Shown: positions 1-6,798 of the stretch, one piece after another
Position numbering within the stretch: position 1 is the stretch's first letter
How the letters are laid out: each line of letters starts with the position of its first letter
Origin: Lachnospiraceae bacterium
GTDB lineage: Bacteria; Bacillota; Clostridia; Lachnospirales; Lachnospiraceae
Direction: 5' to 3'
Length of the DNA: 58,323 bases
Assembly: GCA_024403275.1 (NCBI GenBank)
Contig: JAKSSD010000007.1
Location: 1-58,323 of the forward strand
Translations under genes and position numbers: made by a program
The notes under the pieces: generated by a model
What the model was told of the DNA's origin: nothing
Databases searched by the model: none
The model's input: the letters and a program-made list of their open reading frames with translations, nothing else

Positions 1-42
1 TCTTCCATCTGTATAATTATCTAAGTCTAACTGACGTACCAT
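1..42 (-). CDS. 5' end of an unidentified gene cut by the left edge
   Basis: An ATG at 42 on the minus strand opens a frame (MVRQLDLDNYTDGR) that stays open to the window edge. A GAGG ribosome binding site lies 7 bases before it. Only 14 codons are visible, so no family can be named. The terminator at about 87-120 separates it from the upstream gene, which fits the start of a new transcription unit. It could also be chance. Confidence 0.4.
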   Translation of the reverse strand, partial: MVRQLDLDNYTDGR

Positions 43-86
43 TTTTATGCCTCATATTACATTAATATTCTGATTATCCATAATGA

Positions 87-120
87 AAAAAGGGAGTAGC
101 CATAAGGCCATCCCTTTTTT
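87..120 (-). terminator. Rho-independent terminator after the 105-aa membrane protein gene
   Basis: On the minus strand a stem built from GGGA-TGGCC and GGCTA-(C)-TCCC closes a TTAT loop. It is flanked by an A6 run before and a T6 run after. It sits about 30 bases after the stop codon of the gene at 152-469. Confidence 0.8.
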
Positions 121-151
121 TATAGCTAGATTCTAGCAAAAATAAAAAGTC

Positions 152-469
152 TTATTCTGCCTTCTCGTCCTTAATTTCGATTGCATCTTCATCATCAAAG
201 AAGTCATCATCGAAATCATCATCGAAATCATCATCAAAATCTTCAAGATAGTTTGGTGTAAGATAACGATATACGAGATATGCGATACCTGCAACAGCAG
301 CTACTGCACCAATAATTGCAAGAATTGTAATAATGATATTACGTCTCTTTGCAGCTTCTGCAGCTTCCTGTTCTCTCTTTTTCTTATTAATAATTCCATC
401 AAGCTTTGTTAACTGAAGGAGATCATCAAAATCTTTAATCTTTTTAACTACTTTTAATACATTAAGCAT
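152..469 (-). CDS. Small single-pass membrane protein with acidic tail
   Basis: The 105-residue protein has a basic, lysine-rich amphipathic N-terminus (about 1-42). One hydrophobic segment follows (about 43-68, IIITILAIIGAVAAVAGIAYLV). The C-terminal tail is very acidic, with three to four repeats of the unit DDDF (about 75-95). The tail is encoded by a 12-base tandem repeat near 200-240. The most likely topology is a membrane anchor with a charged tail. I recognise no enzymatic family and assign no function. An extended -10 at 512-520 and a strong GGGGG ribosome binding site precede the gene, and a terminator follows, so it is probably monocistronic. Confidence 0.7.
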   Translation of the reverse strand: MLNVLKVVKKIKDFDDLLQLTKLDGIINKKKREQEAAEAAKRRNIIITILAIIGAVAAVAGIAYLVYRYLTPNYLEDFDDDFDDDFDDDFFDDEDAIEIKDEKAE

Positions 470-511
470 AATCTTTTCCCCCTGTCATTTAATTAAGAGT
501 ACTATTGTCAT

Positions 512-520
512 ATTATAGCA
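512..520 (-). promoter_or_regulatory. Extended -10 promoter of the 105-aa gene
   Basis: The minus strand reads TGCTATAAT, an extended -10 with a perfect TATAAT hexamer, 42 bases before the start codon. No good -35 is visible, as is common for TGn promoters. Confidence 0.5.
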
Positions 521-543
521 TCTATTGATTAAAAATGGTAGAG

Positions 544-2934
544 TTAAATTAAATTTAATTTAGCAAAACGAGAATCTAATATTCTCTGTCCGTATTCTTC
601 GAATTCAATAGTAATATAAGTACTTTTACCTGAATTATCGATTTCTTTAATAACTCCATCACCAAATTTAACATGATTAACCCTGTCACCAGGCTTAAAA
701 CTGGTATTGGCAACCAAATCACTTCCCTTAGTCAGTCCACTAAGACCTGGATTAAGATTAACTACCGGCTTAGCCACTGCTTTAGGCTTGCTATAATTAA
801 CACCCTTTAGTAACCCTGTTGTTCCGTAAGGTTTCTTGGATAAATCAACATTATTATCGGAACTTTCAGGCTTTTTATTAACCATTTTACTGGTATATCC
901 TGCATATAATCTGTTAGGCTTGAAGGCTGACTGTTCAACTGTCGAAATACTGTCTATTGTATTAGTAGTAAATTTCATGGACGAATCCAACAATTCAGAA
1001 GGAATTTCACGAACAAATCTACTCACAGGATAGCTGGTCCAGCTTCCTCTTATCATTCTGCTTCTGGCAGCTGTTAAGGTCAGATCTTCCTTGGCTCTTG
1101 TAATACCTACATATGCAAGTCTTCTCTCTTCTTCCATATCTTCATAATCAGCACTCACTATCGATCTGTCACCTGGGAACAAACCATCTTCCATTCCAAC
1201 TATATAGACATGATTATACTCAAGACCTTTGGCTGCATGAAGAGTCATAAGCAAGATTCTGTCAGCATCAGTATTAACATCATCTATATCCGCTACAAGA
1301 GAGACATCATTTAAGAATTCCTGAAGTGTAGGGCCACGCTCTGCATCTGGATTATCGGTAGCATATTTCTCTTCAAAATAAGCTGCCTTGGTTATAAGTT
1401 CATCGATGTTGGCCATTCTGTCCCTTGCATCTTCCTCTTCTTCGTTTTCGAAAAGGTAATCCTCATAACCAATTTTCTCTATCAGTTCACCAATAAGTTC
1501 TGGCAAATCTTCAAATTCATTCTCTGCAATTCTGTGTCTAAAAACACATATATCCGCAGCGAAATCCATCATCTTTGAAGCAGTCTTTCCAAGAGTTGGA
1601 ACCCTGTCTGCATGAAGAAGAGTCTCAAATAATGATATCTCATTATTCTCAGCATAGGCTCTCGCCTTACCAAGAGAAGTTTCACCAATTCCACGTTTAG
1701 GAACGTTGATAATTCTCTCCACATTCAGATTGTCACTACCATTAGCTATAGTCTTCAAATAAGCTAAAATATCCTTAATCTCTCGTCTGCCATAGAAGTT
1801 TGTACCACCTACAATGTTATATGGCATATTTTCCTGTAATAAAACTTCTTCAAGTTCACGGGACTGCTGATTAGTTCTGTAAAGAATTGCGCAATCCTTC
1901 TTCATACAGTCTCTTCTTCTCACCTTGGTATAGATATCATCTACTACAAACTGAGCTTCCTCTCTCGCTGTATCAAAGTGGCGGAAATGCACCTTGGTAC
2001 CTGCTCCGTTTTGAGACCAGAGAGTCTTCTCCTTACGATTATTATTGTGAGCAATAACTGCATTGGCAGAATTAAGAATATTCTCTGTAGAACGGTAATT
2101 CTGTTCAAGCTTAACCACTAAGGCATCAGAATAGTTCTTCTCAAAATCAAGAATATTTCTGATATTAGCTCCTCTGAATCTATAAATCGACTGATCATCA
2201 TCACCTACTACGCATAAGTTTCTATACTTATCTGCAAGCATCTTAATAAATGAAAACTGAACTGTATTAGTATCCTGATACTCATCTACAAGAATATATC
2301 TGAATCTGTTTCTATAATTCTCCAAAATCTCAGGACTCTTCTTGAAAAGTTCTACTGTAAGTAACAAAAGGTCATCAAAATCAAGGGCATTATTATCAAA
2401 TAAAGCCTTCTGATATTCTCTGTATACCAAAGCAGTAATCTTCTCAAAATCCTCCATAGCAGTAGAGGCATATTCTTCCACTGATACCATTTCATTTTTA
2501 CAGGTACTGATAACAGAAAGAATAGTCTTAGGTGGAAACTTCTTAGGATCAATACTATTCTTCTTAAGAATATTTGTTACCACCTTCTTGGTATCATCAG
2601 TATCATAGATAGTGAAATTAGTATCATAACCAAGAACATCTATATGTCTTCTTAAAATCCTTGCACATGTCGAGTGGAATGTAGCCACCCAGATAGAATC
2701 CGCGCCAAATCCTACCAGATCATCAACACGGCTTCTCATCTCCTCTGCTGCCTTATTAGTAAATGTAATGGCAAGTATATTAAAAGGAGAAATACCTTTA
2801 TCAATCATATGTGCAATTCTGTATGTAATTACTCTTGTTTTTCCTGAACCAGCACCAGCAAGAATAAGAAGAGGTCCCTCGGTCTGAAGAACAGCTTCCA
2901 TCTGTTCAGGATTTAATTTTCCTTCTAAACGCAT
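544..2934 (-). CDS. pcrA: ATP-dependent DNA helicase PcrA/UvrD (SF1A)
   Basis: This 796-residue superfamily 1A 3'-5' helicase acts in DNA repair and in restarting or clearing replication forks. Visible motifs are the Q-motif region LNPEQMEAV, Walker A GAGSGKTR (about 27-34), motif II VDEYQDTN, QSIYRFRGAN (motif III), TLHAAKGLEYNHVYIVGMED (motif V region) and YVGITRAKEDL (motif VI). A PcrA-type C-terminal Tudor-like patch (FKPGDRVNHVKFGDG) follows a variable linker. The length is slightly above typical PcrA. It has its own promoter (2963-2991), and the ribosome binding site GGAG precedes the ATG. No terminator is evident before the next gene downstream. Confidence 0.96.
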   Translation of the reverse strand: MRLEGKLNPEQMEAVLQTEGPLLILAGAGSGKTRVITYRIAHMIDKGISPFNILAITFTNKAAEEMRSRVDDLVGFGADSIWVATFHSTCARILRRHIDVLGYDTNFTIYDTDDTKKVVTNILKKNSIDPKKFPPKTILSVISTCKNEMVSVEEYASTAMEDFEKITALVYREYQKALFDNNALDFDDLLLLTVELFKKSPEILENYRNRFRYILVDEYQDTNTVQFSFIKMLADKYRNLCVVGDDDQSIYRFRGANIRNILDFEKNYSDALVVKLEQNYRSTENILNSANAVIAHNNNRKEKTLWSQNGAGTKVHFRHFDTAREEAQFVVDDIYTKVRRRDCMKKDCAILYRTNQQSRELEEVLLQENMPYNIVGGTNFYGRREIKDILAYLKTIANGSDNLNVERIINVPKRGIGETSLGKARAYAENNEISLFETLLHADRVPTLGKTASKMMDFAADICVFRHRIAENEFEDLPELIGELIEKIGYEDYLFENEEEEDARDRMANIDELITKAAYFEEKYATDNPDAERGPTLQEFLNDVSLVADIDDVNTDADRILLMTLHAAKGLEYNHVYIVGMEDGLFPGDRSIVSADYEDMEEERRLAYVGITRAKEDLTLTAARSRMIRGSWTSYPVSRFVREIPSELLDSSMKFTTNTIDSISTVEQSAFKPNRLYAGYTSKMVNKKPESSDNNVDLSKKPYGTTGLLKGVNYSKPKAVAKPVVNLNPGLSGLTKGSDLVANTSFKPGDRVNHVKFGDGVIKEIDNSGKSTYITIEFEEYGQRILDSRFAKLNLI

Positions 2935-2962
2935 ATAAAACTCCTACAAACAACTTACCAAT

Positions 2963-2991
2963 ATTATACCAAACATACGTTCTGATTACAA
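2963..2991 (-). promoter_or_regulatory. pcrA promoter
   Basis: TTGTAA and TATAAT are separated by 17 bases on the minus strand. A TG one base before the -10 makes it an extended -10 as well. It lies 29 bases from the pcrA start codon. Confidence 0.7.
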
Positions 2992-2996
2992 TAGAA

Positions 2997-3024
2997 AACC
3001 ATGCCCAATTTCTTGAGCATGGTT
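2997..3024 (-). terminator. Terminator of the iorAB operon
   Basis: The minus strand folds as AACCATGCTCAA - GAAA - TTGGGCATGGTT, a 12-bp stem with one G-U pair and a GNRA tetraloop. It is followed by a short U-rich stretch, 28 bases after the iorB stop and just before the pcrA promoter. Confidence 0.75.
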
Positions 3025-3051
3025 AATTTTAAACTTAAATCAAATCTTAAT

Positions 3052-3621
3052 TTATAAAGCGTAACCTGCCTCAAAAGCTGCCTTGTTAATATCAATTGTC
3101 TTCTGAGGAACTGTCTTTTCGATTACGTTAATCCAATCTTCCTTGGCAAAATCCATATGCTTTGCAGCAATACCAACGATGATTGTATTAAATACCTTTG
3201 CATTGCCAAGCTTCTTTGCTTCAGCCATAGCATCTACTGACATAACCTTATATTTCTTTGAAAGATCCTCAAGTATATTTTCTGGATACTCTGCTGCCCC
3301 TGTAACTACTGTCATAGGATCAATTCTCTGATCATTTACAATAAGAACACCATCTTTTTTAAGGAAATGAGCATATCTTAATGCCTCAAGTCTTTCGAAT
3401 GCAATAAGAACATCTGCACAACCTTCTTCAACGATTGGCTCATATACCTTCTCGCCATAACGAACGAAAGTAACTACTGAACCACCACGCTGAGCCATAC
3501 CATGTACCTCAGAAAGTTTAACATCATAACCTGCTGATGTAATTACACCACCAAGAATTCTACTTGTAAGAAGTGTACCCTGTCCACCAACACCAACAAT
3601 CATAATACTCTTAGTTTCCAT
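3052..3621 (-). CDS. iorB: Indolepyruvate:ferredoxin oxidoreductase beta subunit
   Basis: The 189-residue protein matches the gamma-type domain of 2-oxoacid:ferredoxin oxidoreductases. It starts with the Rossmann-like motif IMIVGVGGQGTLLTSRIL, then has GMAQRGGSV and the later ADVLIAFERLEALR. In the family this subunit pairs with IorA to oxidise arylpyruvates from aromatic amino acid transamination to aryl-acetyl-CoA, reducing ferredoxin. It lies 2 bases after the iorA stop, so the two genes are translationally coupled. The length is normal for IorB. The reaction direction in vivo (oxidation or reductive carboxylation) cannot be read from sequence. Confidence 0.93.
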   Translation of the reverse strand: METKSIMIVGVGGQGTLLTSRILGGVITSAGYDVKLSEVHGMAQRGGSVVTFVRYGEKVYEPIVEEGCADVLIAFERLEALRYAHFLKKDGVLIVNDQRIDPMTVVTGAAEYPENILEDLSKKYKVMSVDAMAEAKKLGNAKVFNTIIVGIAAKHMDFAKEDWINVIEKTVPQKTIDINKAAFEAGYAL

Positions 3622-3623
3622 GC

Positions 3624-5360
3624 TTACACCTCCACTGTTTCAATTGCACCGAATTTACAACGTGAAGCGCAAAGACCGCAGCCATTACACATTGTATCGT
3701 CAATAGCAATTGTTCCATCTGCTTTTTTAGTAATTGCAGGGCAACCTGGCTTTAAGCAAATTCCACATTTCTTACACTTGTCAGGTATTGCTACACATTT
3801 CTTATGAGAAACATTTGTCTTAAGAAGTGCACATGGAGCCTGAGAAATAATAACTGAAACAGCATCTCTGGCAACTTCTTCCTTAACTGTCTTCTTAAGT
3901 GTCTCTGTATCAAATGCATTAACTACTGTAACGTATTCAACACCAAGTGCGTGACATAAATCAATCAAATCTACAGCGTATGTAGCTTCGCCCTTCAATG
4001 TCTTACCTGTTGCAGCATGGTCCTGATGACCTGTCATACCTGTTGTAGAGTTATCTACGATGATAACTGTACCAGTTGACTTGTTGTATACCATATTAAG
4101 AAGTGAATTGATACCTGTATGAAGGAATGTTGAATCTCCGATTACAGCAACCCAATCCTTGATATATTCTTTTCCTTTTGCCTTCTCCATACCATGAAGT
4201 GTAGAGATAGATGAACCCATACAAACAGTTGTATCGATTACATTAAGTGGTGCTACTGCGCCAAGTGTATAACATCCGATATCACCTGCAGCATGAAGAT
4301 TTAATTCCTTAAGTACTGTAAATGTACTTCTGTGAGGACATCCTGGGCAGAGGATTGGTGGACGTGCAGGAACCTGTGCTGGTTCTTCTGTCTTAACCTC
4401 CTCATTGAGGATAGCCTTTCTTAACATATTTGCTGAGTACTCACCCTGAAGAGTAAGAATGTCTTTTCCATGACATTTGATTCCCCATGATTTAACCTGC
4501 TCTTCAATAAGTGGCTCTAACTCTTCCACTACATAAAGTGTATCTACCTTTGAAGCAAATTCTTCAATAAGCTTTTTAGGAAGTGGATGAACAAGACCAA
4601 GTTTAAGTACTGAAGCATTTGGAAGTGCTTCCTTTACGTACTGATAAGGAATACCTGATGTGATTACACCAATCTTTGTATCCTTCATCTCAACTGTATT
4701 AATTGGCATTGTACATGCATCTTCTGCAAGGTCCTTGAGACGCTTTTCAACAACTACATGACGAAGCTTTGCATTAGCTGGCATCATTACATTCTTTCTG
4801 ATATTTCTCTCATAAACCTTATCTTCAATTTCTACTCTGTCATTAAGTTCAACTACTCCCTGGCTGTGCGCTAAACGTGTAGTTGTTCTAATCATTACAG
4901 GACAGTCATATTTTTCTGATATTTCAAAAGCTGCCTTTGTATACTCTTTTGCTTCCGCTGAATCAGCTGGCTCAAGAACCGGAATCTGAGCAACTCTGGC
5001 AACGCATCTTGAATCCTGCTCATTCTGTGAAGAATAAAGTCCTGGATCATCTGCTGCCACAAGTACAAGACCACCATTTACGCCGATATAAGAAACTGTA
5101 AATAATGGGTCTGCAGCTACATTTACACCTACCATTTTCATTGATGCAATAGCTCTTACACCACTCATTGATGCACCAATGGCAACTTCCATTGCTACTT
5201 TCTCATTAGGTGACCATTCTGCGTAAATCTCAGGATACTTAACGATATTCTCGCTTATTTCCGTACTTGGTGTTCCTGGGTATGCAGAAGAAACCTTAAC
5301 GCCTGCTTCATAGGCACCGCGGGCTATAGCCTCGTTACCTAGCATGATTTTCTTTTCCAT
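3624..5360 (-). CDS. iorA: Indolepyruvate:ferredoxin oxidoreductase alpha subunit
   Basis: The start at 5360 (MEKKIMLGNEAIARG) was chosen because AAGGAG lies 9 bases upstream. The longer frame to 5399 has no ribosome binding site and would begin next to the RNase P RNA. The 578-residue protein has an N-terminal pyrimidine-binding domain (YPGTPSTEIS), a central domain, a TPP-binding domain (ILCPGCPHR, GDIGCYTLG, GDSTFLHTGI) and a C-terminal ferredoxin domain. The ferredoxin domain carries two cysteine clusters (CKKCGICLKPGCP and CNGCGLCASRCK) for 4Fe-4S centres. It forms the IorAB complex with the next gene. Promoter position is unclear because rnpB ends only about 45 bases upstream. Confidence 0.95.
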   Translation of the reverse strand: MEKKIMLGNEAIARGAYEAGVKVSSAYPGTPSTEISENIVKYPEIYAEWSPNEKVAMEVAIGASMSGVRAIASMKMVGVNVAADPLFTVSYIGVNGGLVLVAADDPGLYSSQNEQDSRCVARVAQIPVLEPADSAEAKEYTKAAFEISEKYDCPVMIRTTTRLAHSQGVVELNDRVEIEDKVYERNIRKNVMMPANAKLRHVVVEKRLKDLAEDACTMPINTVEMKDTKIGVITSGIPYQYVKEALPNASVLKLGLVHPLPKKLIEEFASKVDTLYVVEELEPLIEEQVKSWGIKCHGKDILTLQGEYSANMLRKAILNEEVKTEEPAQVPARPPILCPGCPHRSTFTVLKELNLHAAGDIGCYTLGAVAPLNVIDTTVCMGSSISTLHGMEKAKGKEYIKDWVAVIGDSTFLHTGINSLLNMVYNKSTGTVIIVDNSTTGMTGHQDHAATGKTLKGEATYAVDLIDLCHALGVEYVTVVNAFDTETLKKTVKEEVARDAVSVIISQAPCALLKTNVSHKKCVAIPDKCKKCGICLKPGCPAITKKADGTIAIDDTMCNGCGLCASRCKFGAIETVEV

Positions 5361-5406
5361 TTCAAGTAACTCCTTCAAAATCCTAAATCTTTCTATCATT
5401 AAAAAT

Positions 5407-5733
5407 GAGTGGAACTATAAGCCGGGTTATGTCGAGAACGATCATCTATCTAGTATCTGTGTTACCACAGACATCAAGCAACCTACCTGAACCAAGCCGG
5501 GCCGACTTGTGGGTTCTATCTGGTCTTGCTTCGGATGGGGTTTACACAGCCTTATCTGTTACCAGATAATCGGTGGTCTCTTACACCGCCTTTTCACCCT
5601 TACCACTTGCGTGGCGGTTATTTTCTGTTGCACTGGCCTGGGAGTCACCTCCACCGGACGTTATCCGGCATCCTGCCCTATGAAGCCCGGACTTTCCTCA
5701 CCTCAAAATGAGCCGCGATCGTCCATTCCACTC
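5407..5733 (-). ncRNA. rnpB: RNase P RNA
   Basis: The minus strand carries the universal RNase P RNA elements. Near the 5' end is GAGGAAAGTCCGGGC (about 5686-5700). In the middle is ACCCCATCCGAAGCAAGACC (about 5525-5545). Near the 3' end is ACATAACCCGGCTTA (5418-5432). The termini pair as P1, GAGTGGAA (5726-5733) with TTCCACTC (5407-5414). The mature length is about 327 bases, normal for a bacterial RNase P RNA. With the protein subunit it removes 5' leaders from pre-tRNAs. Open frames inside this region are spurious. Confidence 0.96.
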
Positions 5734-5741
5734 AATTCTTA

Positions 5742-5770
5742 ATTATATAATTTTGCCGTCTAAAAATCAA
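5742..5770 (-). promoter_or_regulatory. rnpB promoter overlapping the upstream stop codon
   Basis: TTGATT (5765-5770) and a perfect TATAAT (5742-5747) are spaced by exactly 17 bases on the minus strand. The predicted start falls about 7 bases before the P1 helix of rnpB. The -35 hexamer overlaps the TGA stop codon (5767-5769) of the glycosyltransferase gene. Confidence 0.8.
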
Positions 5771-6795
5771 TGTGAGATTGATTTCCTTAGTCTCCTGTAT
5801 TTCCATAAAAGGCTATATTTTACATAGAAGACAAATGAATTTTTCATCAGTAAATCTACATATTTTTTCTGCTCCTCATCCATAAATCTGCCATAGGATG
5901 GATTGCTCCTAAAATCAGGGAAATACTCTATCATTTTTTTCTTCATATTCTTAACAAAAGAATACTTTTTGCCCTTTCTCATAAGCATGTATGAGAAAAG
6001 CGTATTTACCAAAAACATTCTGGTAAAATTATCTTCAATAACATCCTTGTATTCTTCAAAAAAACCACGTTTTTTTAATTCATTTACCATAGTCTCTGAT
6101 GCTGCCATACGATCAAGACATTTGCTCTTTGTTATCTCATGAACCGTTGATGTATCATGCTGATAGTAGTAATACATTGGCTCCTCAATATACTCAAATC
6201 TATTAACGTACATAGTCCATATAGGTCCTGCACAGTTATCCTCATAAAAGATTCCTTCAGGGAAAGTAAGCTTATTCTCTCTTATCATAGAGCCTCGATA
6301 CACCTTAGTTACCATACTTCCACTCTCACGAAGGTAATTCTTTCTTTTATCCACATCAAAAACACCACACTGCTCGACCTTGTTATTCTTAACAACCTGA
6401 CCAACCTCATATGTATGCTCATGAACTAATGAGTAATCACAACCTACTACATCCGCCCCTGTTTCCAAAGCCTTATTAATAAGTTTTTCATAGTAGTCAC
6501 TGCTAATCCAGTCATCAGAATCAATAAATCCAATCCACTCGCCCTTGGCTACCTTTAAACCTTCATTCTTAGCTCCACCCTGACGCTTATTTACAGTATA
6601 TGTAACTACCTTAAATTTATCAGGATATTTAGCCTCGTAGGCTTTAAGAATCTCTAAGGAATTATCTGTTGATGCATCATTTACCGCTATGATTTCATAA
6701 TCCTCTATGGTCTGATTAATCAATGATTCCAAGCAATATTCAAGTTTTCCATCTGCTGCCATATTATAGACAGGCACAATAATACTTAATCTCAT
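5767..6795 (-). CDS. Family 2 glycosyltransferase (GT-A)
   Basis: The 342-residue protein opens with the GT2 signature LSIIVPVYNMAADGKLEYCLESL. It then shows the nucleotide-sugar contact EIIAVNDASTDNS (about 35-47) and the metal-binding WIGFIDSDDW (about 88-97, DXD type). It is a soluble GT-A enzyme that should add a sugar to a lipid-linked or surface glycan; donor and acceptor cannot be told. It starts 3 bases after the polymerase-sialyltransferase fusion gene in the same operon, so it probably works on the same glycan. No terminator separates it from rnpB. Confidence 0.88.
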   Translation of the reverse strand: MRLSIIVPVYNMAADGKLEYCLESLINQTIEDYEIIAVNDASTDNSLEILKAYEAKYPDKFKVVTYTVNKRQGGAKNEGLKVAKGEWIGFIDSDDWISSDYYEKLINKALETGADVVGCDYSLVHEHTYEVGQVVKNNKVEQCGVFDVDKRKNYLRESGSMVTKVYRGSMIRENKLTFPEGIFYEDNCAGPIWTMYVNRFEYIEEPMYYYYQHDTSTVHEITKSKCLDRMAASETMVNELKKRGFFEEYKDVIEDNFTRMFLVNTLFSYMLMRKGKKYSFVKNMKKKMIEYFPDFRSNPSYGRFMDEEQKKYVDLLMKNSFVFYVKYSLLWKYRRLRKSISH

Positions 6796-6798
6796 ACT

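Noticed and set aside
5509-5742. Open frames on the plus strand (77 and 61 codons)
   Set aside because: They lie wholly inside the RNase P RNA gene on the other strand and have no ribosome binding site.
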